The notes: a model not told the origin generated them from the sequence alone. Shown: positions 27,139 to 37,397, numbered from the stretch's first letter. The stretch is DNA of 64,000 nt from Hymenobacter lucidus (GCF_020447265.1 NZ_JAJADR010000004.1:248001-312000), one strand, 5' to 3'. Made by a program: numbers and translations.

Positions 27139-28950
27139 TTACTCGGTGGGCTCTTCTTGCTGCTGAAAGTAGGAAAGCAGTACCCGCGACTTAGCCTTGC
27201 CAATCTCCGCTACCAACTCGGCTTCCGACAGCTCACGAATTTTCTTCACCGACTTAAACTTGCTAAGCAGCTTCTCGGCAGTAGCAGGGCCCAGACCTTT
27301 GACGTCGGTCAGCTCAGTTTTGAGCGTGGCCGCGTCGCGGCGGTTACGGTGGAAGGTGATGCCGAAACGGTGTACTTCGTCGCGCATGCGCTGAAACAGA
27401 CGTAGCGACTCGCTTTTCTTGTCGATGTAGAGCGGCAGCGGGTCGTTGGGGACGTATATTTCCTCCAAGCGCTTAGCAATGCCGATAACTGGAATCTGGC
27501 CCCAGAGGTTGAGGTCTTTCAGGGCTTTGACGGCCATGCTAAGCTGGCCTTTACCACCGTCGACGATGACGAGCTGGGGTAGGGAAGCACCTTCGTCGAC
27601 CAAGCGGCGGTAACGGCGCGTGACGACTTCGTACATCGAGTCGAAGTCGTTGGGGCCGACTACGGTTTTGATGTGGTAGTGGCGGTAGTCCTTCTTGCTG
27701 GGTTTGGCGTTGCGGAAACATACCATAGCGGCCACCGGGTTGTCGCCCTGGAAGTTGGAGTTGTCGAAACACTCGATGTGCTTGGGCAGCTCCGTAAGGC
27801 GCAAATCCTTCTTAATGGTTTCCATGATGCGCACCTCGTTCAGGTCCTTAGACCGGTCGGTCATGCTTTCCTTCTCCTTGCGCAGGTACATCACATTTTT
27901 GATGGACAACTCCAGCAGCTTGCGCTTGTCGCCAATCTGGGGCACGGTGACCACCGCGTTGGGAATGGGCAGCTCTGGGAGTGCCACGTTGACCAGGATT
28001 TCGCGGGACTGGCTTTCGAACTCCTCCCGCATCTGCATCACCATCGGAGCCAGAATTTCGGCGTCGGTTTCGTCGAGCTTCTTCACCACTTCCACCGATT
28101 GGGTGAGGATAATAGAGCCGTTCATCACCTTCAGGTAGTTTATAAAGGCGTTTTTCTCGTTGGCGGCAATACTGAATACGTCGATGTTGGACAGGGAAGC
28201 ATTGACAACCGTGGACTTGGCCTGGAAGTCGTCGAGCCGGTCGAGCTTTTGCTTGAAGCTGTGGGCCAGCTCGAACTGTTGATCCTGGGCGGCGGTCATC
28301 ATCTTCTCCTTGAAGTAGGCTTTCGGTACGCTCAGGTTGCCGCTGAGGATGTTGCGGATCTGCTGGATGTTCTGGTTGTAGCTGTCCTCATCTACCAGCC
28401 CTTCACAAGGGCCTTTGCAGTTGCCCAGGTGATACTCCAGACAGACTTTGAACTTGCCAGCGGCTACGTTCTCGGGCGACAGGTTGTAAGTGCAGGTGCG
28501 CAGCGGGTAGAGGGCCCGGATCAGCTCCAGCAGGATGTTCATGGCCGTCAGGTTGGCGTAGGGGCCGTAGTAGCGCGAGCCGTCGTTGATCTTCTTGCGC
28601 GTGGGCAGCAGCCTCGGAAACCGCTCATTGGTCAGGCAGAGGTAGGGGTAGGTTTTGCCGTCTTTGAGCAGGATGTTGTATTTGGGCTGGTTCTCCTTGA
28701 TGAGGTTGTTTTCCAGCAGAAAGGCGTCCGACTCACTATCCACGATGGTAAATTCAATGCGCTTGATGTTGCGCACCAGTTGCTGGGTCTTCTTATTGTG
28801 GTCCTGCTTGTTGAAGTAGCTGCTGACGCGCTTACGGATATCAATGGCCTTGCCGACGTAGATGATGCCCTCGTCGTCGAAGAATTTATAGATTCCCGGC
28901 CGGTGGGGCAGGTGGCGGATTTGTTCTACTAAATGGTCTTTGGCAGCCAT
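27139..28950 (-). CDS. uvrC: UvrABC system protein C (excinuclease subunit)
   Basis: 603 residues from the ATG at 28950 (MAAKDHLVEQIRHLPHRPGIYKF). It makes the two incisions in nucleotide excision repair. An N-terminal GIY-YIG nuclease (about 17-95) is followed by four Cys in the pattern RTCTYNLS...KVCLEYHLGNCKGPC that would hold an Fe-S cluster, a UVR motif, an RNase-H-like C-terminal nuclease (ECFDNSNFQGDNPVAAMV) and a helix-hairpin-helix DNA-binding end (GLGPATAEKLL). Complete. An in-frame extension to 29073 lacks homology to the family start. Confidence 0.97.
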   Translation of the reverse strand: MAAKDHLVEQIRHLPHRPGIYKFFDDEGIIYVGKAIDIRKRVSSYFNKQDHNKKTQQLVRNIKRIEFTIVDSESDAFLLENNLIKENQPKYNILLKDGKTYPYLCLTNERFPRLLPTRKKINDGSRYYGPYANLTAMNILLELIRALYPLRTCTYNLSPENVAAGKFKVCLEYHLGNCKGPCEGLVDEDSYNQNIQQIRNILSGNLSVPKAYFKEKMMTAAQDQQFELAHSFKQKLDRLDDFQAKSTVVNASLSNIDVFSIAANEKNAFINYLKVMNGSIILTQSVEVVKKLDETDAEILAPMVMQMREEFESQSREILVNVALPELPIPNAVVTVPQIGDKRKLLELSIKNVMYLRKEKESMTDRSKDLNEVRIMETIKKDLRLTELPKHIECFDNSNFQGDNPVAAMVCFRNAKPSKKDYRHYHIKTVVGPNDFDSMYEVVTRRYRRLVDEGASLPQLVIVDGGKGQLSMAVKALKDLNLWGQIPVIGIAKRLEEIYVPNDPLPLYIDKKSESLRLFQRMRDEVHRFGITFHRNRRDAATLKTELTDVKGLGPATAEKLLSKFKSVKKIRELSEAELVAEIGKAKSRVLLSYFQQQEEPTE

Positions 28951-29050
28951 AGGAAATGAGGCAAGAGCGGAGGTAGGTTTAACTCCTAAAACAGAGCGGA
29001 GGTTAGGATAATTCGAGCCGAAGCAACTCGCAACTATTCTGCAAACAAAC

Positions 29051-29081
29051 AAAAAGTGGCAGGTGAAACTCACCTGCCACT
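29051..29081 (-). terminator. Terminator of the porW-PBP1A pair
   Basis: 11-bp stem (29055-29065 with 29071-29081), loop aaact, with plus-strand AAAAA at 29051-29055 giving a U run on the leftward transcript. Confidence 0.8.
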
Positions 29082-29115
29082 ATATTTTAGCGGTTAGCAC
29101 CAGCTACCGACCGAT

Positions 29116-31449
29116 TTAAATATCCTCGTCGTCAATATCCTGCAGATCCGTCTGGTTGAGCTTCTGGTCGTAGGGAATCGTGTCGCGCTGGCCGCCGTAG
29201 TAGCGGCTGCAGTCGATTTCGATGGATAGGGGCTGGGCCGGCTTGGGGAAGGGCGCGGTGCTGACGCCAATGCTCTTATCGGCGTATACTTTGCGCATAA
29301 ATATGCCGTAGATGGGCAGCGCGGCGCGGGCACCCTGGCCGAAGGAACCCGAGCGGAAGTGGATGCTGCGGTCTTCCCCACCCACCCACATGCCACATAC
29401 CAGGTCCGGCGTCATGCCCATAAACCAGGCGTCGGAATAGTTGGAGGTGGTACCAGTCTTGGCTCCGATTTCGTAGGGGAATTTGAAGCCGGTTTTCAGG
29501 ATAACCGAGGTGCCGCCTTTCTCCGTGGTGGAAGCCTGCAGCATATAGGTCATCAGGTAGGCGGTTTCTTCGCTGAGAGCTTCCCGCGTCTGGGGCACAA
29601 ACTCGCGCAGCACGTTGCCATTCTTGTCCTCGATGCGCGTTACCATCATCGGGGCCGTCCACACGCCTTTATTGACGAATGTGCTGTATGCCCCGCTCAA
29701 TTCGTAGATGCTCACGTCGCTGGAGCCAAAACCGACCGAGGGCACGGCTTCAATGGGCGAGGTAATGCCGAGGCGCTTGGCGTAGGAAACCACGGTTTCG
29801 GGACCGAGCTTCTGCACCAGCCATGCCGTAATCGAGTTCATGGAGCGGGCCAGGGCCTGCCGAATCGTGAAAGTGCGGCCTGAGAAGCCGCCCTCAAAGT
29901 TCTTAGGTGTATAAGGGGCCCGGCCGGCGACGGCGGGGAAAGTAGTAGCCACGTCGGGCCGCTGGTAGCAGGGCGAGTAGCCTTGGTCGATGGCGGCGGT
30001 GTACACGATTGGCTTGAACGTGGAACCCGGCTGGCGTTTGCCCTGCTTTACGTGGTCATACTTGAAGTACTTGAAGTTGGTGCCGCCCACCCAGGCCTTG
30101 ATCTGCCCGTTGAGCGGGTTCATGGCCATAAAGCCGGCGTGCAGGTAGCGCTTGTAATAGGCCAGCGAATCGAGCGGCGACATCATGACTTCCTTCTCGC
30201 CCTTCCACGAGAAAACCATCATTTTGTACTTCTTCTTCAAGTAGTAGTTGATGGAGTCCTTGTTGCCATCGAAGCGGTTGTCGAGGGAGCGGTACCGCTC
30301 GGTGCGCTTGATGGCCGTTTGCAGGAAGTTGGGAATGAGCTTGCCGTTCTCGTCGCGCCAGGGCAGCTGGCCTTTCCAGTGGGCGTCGAACATCTTCTGC
30401 TGTTGCTGCATGTGCTCGGCAATGGCCGACTCGGCGTACTTCTGCATCCGCGAGTCAATCGTGGTGTAGATTTTCAGGCCGTCGGCGTACAGGTCGTGGT
30501 CGGTTTCCTTGGCCCACTGCAGCAACGACTTGCTGACCTCCGTGCGGAAGTAGGGCGCAATGCCCTTGCTCGAGTTCTCCACGCTGTAGTGCAGCACAAT
30601 GGGCTTGGCTACGGCAGCGGCGTAGGCGGGCTGGTCGATGAAGGCATACTTGTTCATCTGGCTCAGCACCCAGTCGCGGCGGCGCTTCGAGCGTTCGGGG
30701 TTGCGCACTGGGTTAAACCACGACGGCCCGTTGACCAAACCCACCAGCAGCGCCGATTCTTCCAGCGTAAGGGTACGGGGCGGCTTGTTGAAGAAGGTTT
30801 TGGCAGCTACGTTCACCCCGAATGCATTGGAGCCAAACTCGGCGGTGTTGAGGTACATCCGCAGAATCTCGCGCTTGGTGTAGTTGCGCTCCAGCTGCAC
30901 GGCCACAATCCACTCCTTGGTCTTGATAATGAGAGTACGCAGGCCCGGTACATGGCTCAGGCTGCCGTCGTTGAGGTCTTCACGGGTGCGGAACAGCATT
31001 TTGGCCAGCTGCTGGGTGAGCGTACTGGAGCCGCGCCGCACGTTGCCCTTCACCATGTAGTAAGGAATAGCGGCCAAGCCCTTGAAGTCGATGCCGGAGT
31101 GGCCCTCGAAGCGCACGTCTTCGGTGGCAATCAGGGCATCTACCAGCGTCTGGGGCAGGTCTTCGTAGTCGACGGGCGTGCGGTTTTCCCGAAAGTATTT
31201 GCCCATCAGGACTCCATCGGCCGAGTAGACTTCGGAGGCCAGCTCACTTTTGGGATTTTCCAGCGTCTTCAGGTTGGGCATGCGCCCAAACAGGTTCAGA
31301 AAATTGACGCTTACGGCCAGGGTATAGAGAATAGCAACCAGCACGCCGCCGCCGAAGAGAACCCAGAGCAGGCGAGTGAAAGCACTAAAACGACCCGGAC
31401 GCTGGGGTTTGCGGGGCGCGGTTTTGGACTTGGTGGCGGGATAAGCCAT
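29116..31449 (-). CDS. Penicillin-binding protein 1A (bifunctional transglycosylase/transpeptidase)
   Basis: 777 residues. A cytoplasmic tail, one transmembrane helix (about 30-55), then the GT51 glycosyltransferase domain with ATEDVRFEGHSG (catalytic Glu), GSSTLTQQLAKMLF and LNTAEFGSNAFGV, then the transpeptidase domain with the SxxK box in GSTFKP, SMNS and KTGTT. All catalytic motifs are present. Builds and crosslinks peptidoglycan. It starts 9 bp after the porW stop on the same strand, so the two are probably one transcript. Confidence 0.95.
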   Translation of the reverse strand: MAYPATKSKTAPRKPQRPGRFSAFTRLLWVLFGGGVLVAILYTLAVSVNFLNLFGRMPNLKTLENPKSELASEVYSADGVLMGKYFRENRTPVDYEDLPQTLVDALIATEDVRFEGHSGIDFKGLAAIPYYMVKGNVRRGSSTLTQQLAKMLFRTREDLNDGSLSHVPGLRTLIIKTKEWIVAVQLERNYTKREILRMYLNTAEFGSNAFGVNVAAKTFFNKPPRTLTLEESALLVGLVNGPSWFNPVRNPERSKRRRDWVLSQMNKYAFIDQPAYAAAVAKPIVLHYSVENSSKGIAPYFRTEVSKSLLQWAKETDHDLYADGLKIYTTIDSRMQKYAESAIAEHMQQQQKMFDAHWKGQLPWRDENGKLIPNFLQTAIKRTERYRSLDNRFDGNKDSINYYLKKKYKMMVFSWKGEKEVMMSPLDSLAYYKRYLHAGFMAMNPLNGQIKAWVGGTNFKYFKYDHVKQGKRQPGSTFKPIVYTAAIDQGYSPCYQRPDVATTFPAVAGRAPYTPKNFEGGFSGRTFTIRQALARSMNSITAWLVQKLGPETVVSYAKRLGITSPIEAVPSVGFGSSDVSIYELSGAYSTFVNKGVWTAPMMVTRIEDKNGNVLREFVPQTREALSEETAYLMTYMLQASTTEKGGTSVILKTGFKFPYEIGAKTGTTSNYSDAWFMGMTPDLVCGMWVGGEDRSIHFRSGSFGQGARAALPIYGIFMRKVYADKSIGVSTAPFPKPAQPLSIEIDCSRYYGGQRDTIPYDQKLNQTDLQDIDDEDI

Positions 31450-31458
31450 GAAGGTGGA

Positions 31459-34400
31459 CTACGGGCGGTAAGTTTGCTGGTAGAAGCGCTGATACTCTTC
31501 TACATCCTTGCTTTGGAGCAACAGCGGCAGATTATCAATACCAATAATGAGGGTTTGGTAACCCGCGCCGCGCAATTTGCTGATCGGCGACTGGGGCCCA
31601 CGCAGCTTCAGGGCGTAGTTCTGAGCCACTTTGGCCCCCGGCAATGATTGTACCACCACTAAGTCGAGCGAGTCGCCTAACAGCATACGCAATACCTGCA
31701 AGTTGTTGGCCCGGAAGAAGCGGTTGTTGTAGGCCGTCAACTGGGCGGGCATAGCTTCTACCGGCGCGGCACCTTTGGGAAAAGCCAGCACTACAACGTG
31801 GTTGGCGTTTAGGTTGGAAGCATACGCAGTAGCGGGCTTGGCCGGGGCCGGGGCGGGAACAGTAGTAGCTGGAGCCGTCGTACTCGGCTCAGTCGGTGGG
31901 GGTAACACCGGAGCCGGAGTTACCGGGGCCTCGGTAGTTTTGGATTGTTTGCCGGCTTTCGTTTTGGTCGGTGCTTTATTGGTCGGCGTGGTCTTAGGAC
32001 CAGGATTAGTCAGGGTCGGAACTGGCGTAGTAGGCGTAGCCGGCGCGGTAGGGGCGGGCATCACAGGTACCGGGGCGGCCGGGGATTCATTCTCCCCGTA
32101 GAAAATCCGCAGCCGGTTGTCTACTTCGCCCGGCCGGAACATCGATACCGACGGTTTCTCAGTCGAAGCCAGGGCTCCGGCCACTTGGCCTTCCTCGTAG
32201 CGCTTGTAGCTGGCCAGCAGTTCGCGGGCCTGCCCCACTAATGCGCTTTCCGGATATTCCTTCTGAAACTTCTCCACCGCTGCCTTGGCTACCAGCGGCG
32301 GCTGGGTCCGAATCACGAGCAGCGTGCTGAGATAAGCCACTCGGTCGTTCAAATCACTGATTGGATTTTGCTTCCGGGTGCGGGTTAGCACGGCGGTGGC
32401 CTTTTTAAACTCCTGCTTTTTGTAGAAGGCAAAAGCCGAATCAAGCTGCACGGCTACCTGCTCGTTGGCAATGGAGGTGCGGCGCAAGTATTCGGGGTCG
32501 GCTACCAGGCGGGCATATGAGGAGTTCGGGTACTCCTGCCGCAGCCGCTGGGCATACGCCTCGCCTCTCGGGTCATTCTGCTCCTTGTACAGGAGGTAGA
32601 GGCTGTAGAAAACCTCAGGCGAGTGGCTGCTTTTCGGAAAGCGCGTTACCAACTTCTCGTAGGTTTCGGCAGCCCGCGCCGGCTCTTTCAGCTGCTGGCT
32701 GTAGATGGCGCCCAACGCAAACAGTGCCTCTTCCACCTGCTTTTCCGAGGCCTGCATCTGGGCGTCGGTCAAGGGAATGTTCTGCCGGTATTGCTTCACC
32801 AGTTCCTGAGCCTGCACGGCCGGGTCTACCGCCGGAGCCAGCGTGGCATCCGACGCCGGATTCACACTCGTACTGCCATTGCCGGCAATAGACAGTGGCA
32901 CATTGCCGCCCTGCGCCGTAGTGGGCGAAGCCGAAGCCTGACTGCTGATGCGCCAATTATCCTGCAATTGCCGGTCGCCCCATTTCCGAATGAAGTCGGA
33001 CTTAGCCGTGCTTAGGGCCGTGGGGTTGTCGAAGTAAAATAGGGCGCCGCCGGCCCCATTGGCCAGCGCCAGTGGGTCTATTTGCGAGTCGCCGGGCCGC
33101 AGGGCACTTACGCTGCCATTGGTAGCCTGCTGCTCCCGGCGGGCGGCCAGCGCTTGCTGGGCGGCCTGCCGGTCAGCTTCCTTGCGACGGGCCGCCAGCT
33201 CCGTATTGGCAAAGGCGAGCAGTTGGGTGCGCAGGGCGGCCGAGTCGAGGCGGGCCAGGGTTTGGAGGCTGTCCTGGGTTTCGACGGTGGTAATCTGCTT
33301 GGCAAACTCCTTCAGAATCTCACTCCGCTCGGCCGTAGCCGCGTACTCGGGTGCTTCCCGGGCCATGTTCTGCACGGTACTGTCGTAGTAAGCCGCGGCC
33401 AGGCGGTAGCGCTGCAGATTTTCGTAGTAGATGCGGCCGGCCAGCAAGTAAGTATAAGACCGTTGGGCGGCATTGTTCTTGTTGGCTTGGGCGGCTTTGC
33501 GCAGCAGGGGAAGGGCGTTTTCGTAGTGCTGCTGCCGGTATTCCAGCCGCGCCATTTCGTAGTATATCTTGTCGGTATACTCCTTGTTCTTGGTGTCCTT
33601 GAGCAGCTTGGCAAAGTACTTATCCAGCCGTGCCCGGTCGTTGGCATTCAAATCCGATACCTGACCCAGCATCAGCTTGGAAAAGAAATCCAACTCATAG
33701 GGTGGGTTTTTCTTCAGAATCTTATTGAGCTGCGCATATGCCTGCTTGTCGTCGCCGTTGGCTTGGTAGAGCTGGGCCAGAATGTAGCGGGTACGCGACT
33801 GTTCGTTCTTGGGCGTGATATAGGGAATGGCCTTTTCCAGGTTAGTAATAGCCATTTTCTGGTCGCCAGTTAGCAAAAAATACTCGGCCCGCACCAAAAA
33901 TAGCTCCCGGGCATTGGGCTCTGTCCCTTTTTCCTTGTCCAGCAGGTCCGATACGGCGGCGGCGTTTTCGTACTCCTTCAGCGCCAAAAACGTGCGCATC
34001 AGCCAGATCAGCGCCTCGTGCTTGGCGTTGAGGTCCTTGCTGGTCGTATTCACGTACTTAAAGGTCTTGCCCGCGTCTTCATACTCCTTCTTATAGTAGC
34101 GGGCCTTCCCGATCAGCAAGTAGCTGTCATCGGTCCAGTCGGAGCCCGGCCGGTGCTGAATCGGCAGCGAGGCTTTTTTAATAATGTCGTCGAGGTCGGC
34201 CGTGATGCGGCCTACCGTGGCATCGTCCAGGGTCGGAAACAGGGGCAGAATCCGGTTGTAGTCGCTCACGCGGGATTTGTAGAGGGTTTCCTCCGTGGCC
34301 CGCAGCTTCTCGCGAGCCAGAAAGAAACCGTTGTCGCGGGCTACCACGTTTTCGTAGGCATGGCCCAGCACGGACTTACGTTCCGAGGAGCAGGCGCCCA

Positions 34401-34491
34401 CTCCCAGCAGCACGGGCAGCAGGGCAGCGGAAGCGAAAAGCAGGCGGAAAAGCGGATACTTCGTCAAAGCAGATAGTAGGGTCGGGGCCAC
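31459..34491 (-). CDS. porW: T9SS periplasmic lipoprotein PorW/SprE (TPR protein)
   Basis: 1010 residues, GTG start at 34491 (no closer ATG gives a complete signal). Lipobox VGAC at about residues 31-34. Several tetratricopeptide repeats (about 110-400 and 590-740) flank the family marker LFYFDNPTALSTAKSDFIRKWGDRQLQDNWR. A long Pro/Thr/Ala-rich linker (about 790-890) precedes a small C-terminal domain. PorW/SprE supports T9SS function at the outer-membrane side and gliding. The start is somewhat uncertain: a TTG at 34467 would shorten the protein by 8 residues. Confidence 0.88.
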   Translation of the reverse strand: MAPTLLSALTKYPLFRLLFASAALLPVLLGVGACSSERKSVLGHAYENVVARDNGFFLAREKLRATEETLYKSRVSDYNRILPLFPTLDDATVGRITADLDDIIKKASLPIQHRPGSDWTDDSYLLIGKARYYKKEYEDAGKTFKYVNTTSKDLNAKHEALIWLMRTFLALKEYENAAAVSDLLDKEKGTEPNARELFLVRAEYFLLTGDQKMAITNLEKAIPYITPKNEQSRTRYILAQLYQANGDDKQAYAQLNKILKKNPPYELDFFSKLMLGQVSDLNANDRARLDKYFAKLLKDTKNKEYTDKIYYEMARLEYRQQHYENALPLLRKAAQANKNNAAQRSYTYLLAGRIYYENLQRYRLAAAYYDSTVQNMAREAPEYAATAERSEILKEFAKQITTVETQDSLQTLARLDSAALRTQLLAFANTELAARRKEADRQAAQQALAARREQQATNGSVSALRPGDSQIDPLALANGAGGALFYFDNPTALSTAKSDFIRKWGDRQLQDNWRISSQASASPTTAQGGNVPLSIAGNGSTSVNPASDATLAPAVDPAVQAQELVKQYRQNIPLTDAQMQASEKQVEEALFALGAIYSQQLKEPARAAETYEKLVTRFPKSSHSPEVFYSLYLLYKEQNDPRGEAYAQRLRQEYPNSSYARLVADPEYLRRTSIANEQVAVQLDSAFAFYKKQEFKKATAVLTRTRKQNPISDLNDRVAYLSTLLVIRTQPPLVAKAAVEKFQKEYPESALVGQARELLASYKRYEEGQVAGALASTEKPSVSMFRPGEVDNRLRIFYGENESPAAPVPVMPAPTAPATPTTPVPTLTNPGPKTTPTNKAPTKTKAGKQSKTTEAPVTPAPVLPPPTEPSTTAPATTVPAPAPAKPATAYASNLNANHVVVLAFPKGAAPVEAMPAQLTAYNNRFFRANNLQVLRMLLGDSLDLVVVQSLPGAKVAQNYALKLRGPQSPISKLRGAGYQTLIIGIDNLPLLLQSKDVEEYQRFYQQTYRP

Positions 34492-34685
34492 GCAGTACAG
34501 GTTTTAACGCGCATCCCGCGCCGATTCGTTCGTTCGGCAGCGGGGCACGGTATCTACAACGCAGCACTTTGGGTAAAATTACGGTTTTTCCGTAGCCGTA
34601 GCGGTTTGCCTGCGTATCTGGCAACCGAAGCACCGGTCAGTGGCCGGAAAATCAATACTTTCGCACCCCCAAACCTTCACCTGCC

Positions 34686-34925
34686 ATGGCCGCCGCTGCT
34701 CCCCAACCCCCAGACTCCAACGACTCGGACCGGCTGCGGGCCTTTGCCAAATACTCCGGGCTGGCCTTTCAGATGCTGGCCATCATCGGCGTCTGCACCT
34801 GGGGTGGGCTGAAGCTGGACGAATATGTGCACAACGACAAGCCCTGGTACACCATCAGCCTGATGGTTTTCGGCCTGATTGCCGCCACCTACCAGGTTAT
34901 CCGCTCCCTTTCCCGCAACGACTAA
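34686..34925 (+). CDS. atpZ: AtpZ/AtpI family membrane protein
   Basis: 79 residues. Two membrane helices (FQMLAIIGVCTWGGLKLDEY and YTISLMVFGLIAATYQVI) with the conserved GGLKLD turn of AtpZ/AtpI proteins, which assist ATP synthase assembly or Mg2+/Ca2+ handling. First gene of the ATP synthase operon. Confidence 0.85.
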   Translation: MAAAAPQPPDSNDSDRLRAFAKYSGLAFQMLAIIGVCTWGGLKLDEYVHNDKPWYTISLMVFGLIAATYQVIRSLSRND

Positions 34926-34935
34926 TTACTGCCCA

Positions 34936-35340
34936 GTGCTTTTCCTTCGCAACTTTTTGATTTTCTGCGTCATCGTCTGGGCCATCATGTATGGCCTGCA
35001 GATGCAGTTCGGCGCGGCCGTCATTCACCCGCTGGCTTACTACGTGCTGGCCTTCTTCGCCGTGCTGACCGCCATTACCTACTGGCTCACGGCCGTGCTG
35101 CTCAAAGCCAACCCCGACGGGTTTATGGTGGCTTTCTTTGGGGGCATGGTGGTGCGCCTGCTCTTGTCGGTCGCTATGGTGATGATATACCTATATAAAG
35201 GAGGCGCGAAGGAAGGTCACGGCACTTGGACCTTCCTCGGAAGCTTCTTCCTCCTGTATTTCTTGTTTGCCGGGTTTGAAATCTGGAGCATCCTGAGTAA
35301 CTTGCGCCCGTTTTCAAAACCGGGTGAAAGCCAATTGTGA
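34936..35340 (+). CDS. Small integral membrane protein of the ATP synthase operon
   Basis: 134 residues with four predicted helices. The GTG at 34936, 10 bp after the atpZ stop, gives a compact start (MLFLRNFLIFCVIVWAIMY); an earlier TTG overlaps atpZ. The position between atpZ and atpB is conserved in Bacteroidota, and the protein is probably an AtpI-like assembly factor (inference). Confidence 0.75.
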   Translation: MLFLRNFLIFCVIVWAIMYGLQMQFGAAVIHPLAYYVLAFFAVLTAITYWLTAVLLKANPDGFMVAFFGGMVVRLLLSVAMVMIYLYKGGAKEGHGTWTFLGSFFLLYFLFAGFEIWSILSNLRPFSKPGESQL

Positions 35341-35373
35341 AGGTTTTGTGAGCACCACCCTAACCCTCTTTGA

Positions 35374-36450
35374 ATGAAGCGTTTACTGATAGCTCTCTTC
35401 TGCATTCTTTCGCTTCCCGTGTTTGCCAACGAACCCACCGCAACACAGGCCGAAGCAACCGACAAGGAGGCTTTCAGCCCCGGCGAGATGATTCTGCACC
35501 ACATCGGGGATTCGCACGAATGGCATTTCGCCACGCTCGGCGACGAAGAACACGGCACGCACTTCACCATTCCGCTGCCCGTCATTGCCTACCAACCTGC
35601 CAAAGGGCTGAGTGTTTTCTCCTCGTCCAAGCTGGCCCACGGTGAAGCCTACAACGGCCTGAAGCTGGAGCACGAGCACCTCGTAGCCGAAGACGGCAGC
35701 AAGGTATACGATTTTTCGATTACTAAAAATGTGGCCTCGCTTCTGCTGAGCGCCGCCATCCTGCTGCTCGTGTTTACGGCCGTGGCCCGCGGCTACCGCC
35801 GCAACCACGGCGGTGCCCCCCGCGGCATCCAGTCGTTCTTCGAGCCCATCGTCATCTTTATCCGCGACGAAGTAGCCAAGAAGTCTATCGGTCCGAAGTA
35901 CGAGCGCTACATGCCGTACCTGCTGACTATCTTCTTCTTTATCTGGTTCAACAACCTGCTGGGCCTGATGCCGGGTGCCGCCAACCTCACCGGTAACATC
36001 GCCGTTACCATGACCCTGGCCTTGATGACGCTGCTCATCACCCTGGCCAGCTCCAACAAAAACTACTGGGCTCACATCTTTGCTACGCCCGGCGTACCGA
36101 AGCCCCTGCTGCTCATCATGATTCCGGTGGAACTGATTGGCGTAGTGGTAAAGCCTTTCTCCCTGATGATCCGACTGTTTGCCAACATCACGGCCGGTCA
36201 CATCGTGGTGCTGAGCTTCATTTCGCTCATCTTCATCTTCAAGAGTATCTTCATCAGCCCCGTTACTCTGGCTTTCGGCCTGTTTATTAACGTGCTCGAG
36301 CTGCTGGTTGCTATTCTGCAGGCCTACATCTTCACCCTGCTCACCGCCATGTACATCGGCGGCGCGGTAGAGGAGCACCACGATGCCGACTACCAGATGG
36401 GCGGCGGCGATGGTGCCGATGAGGCCCACGTAGCCCACGCGGCTCACTAA
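35374..36450 (+). CDS. atpB: ATP synthase F0 subunit a
   Basis: 358 residues. A signal-like N-terminus and a roughly 100-residue extracytoplasmic region (His/Glu-rich) precede the six-helix core, as usual in Bacteroidota AtpB. The essential Arg of the proton path is R267 in SLMIRLFANITAGH. The C-terminus is Asp/Glu/His-rich. It forms the half-channels beside the c-ring. Confidence 0.95.
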   Translation: MKRLLIALFCILSLPVFANEPTATQAEATDKEAFSPGEMILHHIGDSHEWHFATLGDEEHGTHFTIPLPVIAYQPAKGLSVFSSSKLAHGEAYNGLKLEHEHLVAEDGSKVYDFSITKNVASLLLSAAILLLVFTAVARGYRRNHGGAPRGIQSFFEPIVIFIRDEVAKKSIGPKYERYMPYLLTIFFFIWFNNLLGLMPGAANLTGNIAVTMTLALMTLLITLASSNKNYWAHIFATPGVPKPLLLIMIPVELIGVVVKPFSLMIRLFANITAGHIVVLSFISLIFIFKSIFISPVTLAFGLFINVLELLVAILQAYIFTLLTAMYIGGAVEEHHDADYQMGGGDGADEAHVAHAAH

Positions 36451-36466
36451 GTTTTCTCACCCCTGA

Positions 36467-36760
<294 letters not shown>

Positions 36761-36780
36761 AGCTAGGGGCAATGCCTAAG

Positions 36781-36835
36781 CAGCCCGCTGCGCATCGCTT
36801 CGGCGCACGGCGCGGCGGGCTGACTTGGCTTTTTT
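36781..36835 (+). terminator. Intercistronic hairpin with T run between atpE and atpF
   Basis: Outer stem CAGCCCGC/GCGGGCTG (36781-36788 with 36815-36822) plus an inner TGCGC/GCGCA stem, then TTTTTT at 36830-36835. It looks like a partial terminator. It could lower expression of downstream subunits relative to subunit c, which is needed in more copies. Confidence 0.5.
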
Positions 36836-36902
36836 GGGTTGCTGGAAAGGCTCGTACGCGGCCTTTCTTCTCCTCGATACTCCCACTTCCTACTCTGAGT
36901 AT

Positions 36903-37397
36903 ATGGAATTGATAACCCCCAATATTGGCCTGATTTTCTGGCAGCTGGTGATTTTCCTCATCGTGCTGTTCCTGCTGGCCAAATTTGCCTGGAAACCCAT
37001 TCTTGGCTCCCTTAAGGAGCGTGAGGATTCGATTGAAAGCGCCCTGCGCATGGCCGATCAGGCCAAGCTGGAAATGCAGCAGCTGAAAGCCGGTAACGAA
37101 AAACTCATCGCCGAAGCTCGTATGGAGCGCGACAAGATGATGCAGGAAGCCACCCAAATGGCCAACCAGCTCATCGAGCAGGCGAAGAACAAAGCTACCG
37201 AGGAAGGCAGCCGCATGATTATGCAGGCCCGCGAAGCCATCCAGAACGAGAAACACGCTGCGCTGACCGAGGTGAAAAACACGGCCGCCAAGCTTTCCAT
37301 CGATATTGCTGAGCGCATCCTGCGCCGTGAGCTGGCGGATGCTGGCTCCCAGCAGCAACTCGTGGACTCGTACCTGAAGGATGTTAAACTGAACTAG
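36903..37397 (+). CDS. atpF: ATP synthase F0 subunit b
   Basis: 164 residues from the ATG at 36903 (MELITPNIGLIFWQLVIFLIV). One N-terminal membrane helix and a long charged helix (KFAWKPILGSLKEREDSIESAL onward) forming the peripheral stalk. An earlier frame start at 36825 falls in the hairpin/T run and is rejected. Confidence 0.95.
   Translation: MELITPNIGLIFWQLVIFLIVLFLLAKFAWKPILGSLKEREDSIESALRMADQAKLEMQQLKAGNEKLIAEARMERDKMMQEATQMANQLIEQAKNKATEEGSRMIMQAREAIQNEKHAALTEVKNTAAKLSIDIAERILRRELADAGSQQQLVDSYLKDVKLN

Noticed and set aside
29983..31647. 554-codon open frame opposite the PBP1A gene
   Set aside because: No domain similarity; explained by GC-rich codon bias of the sense gene.
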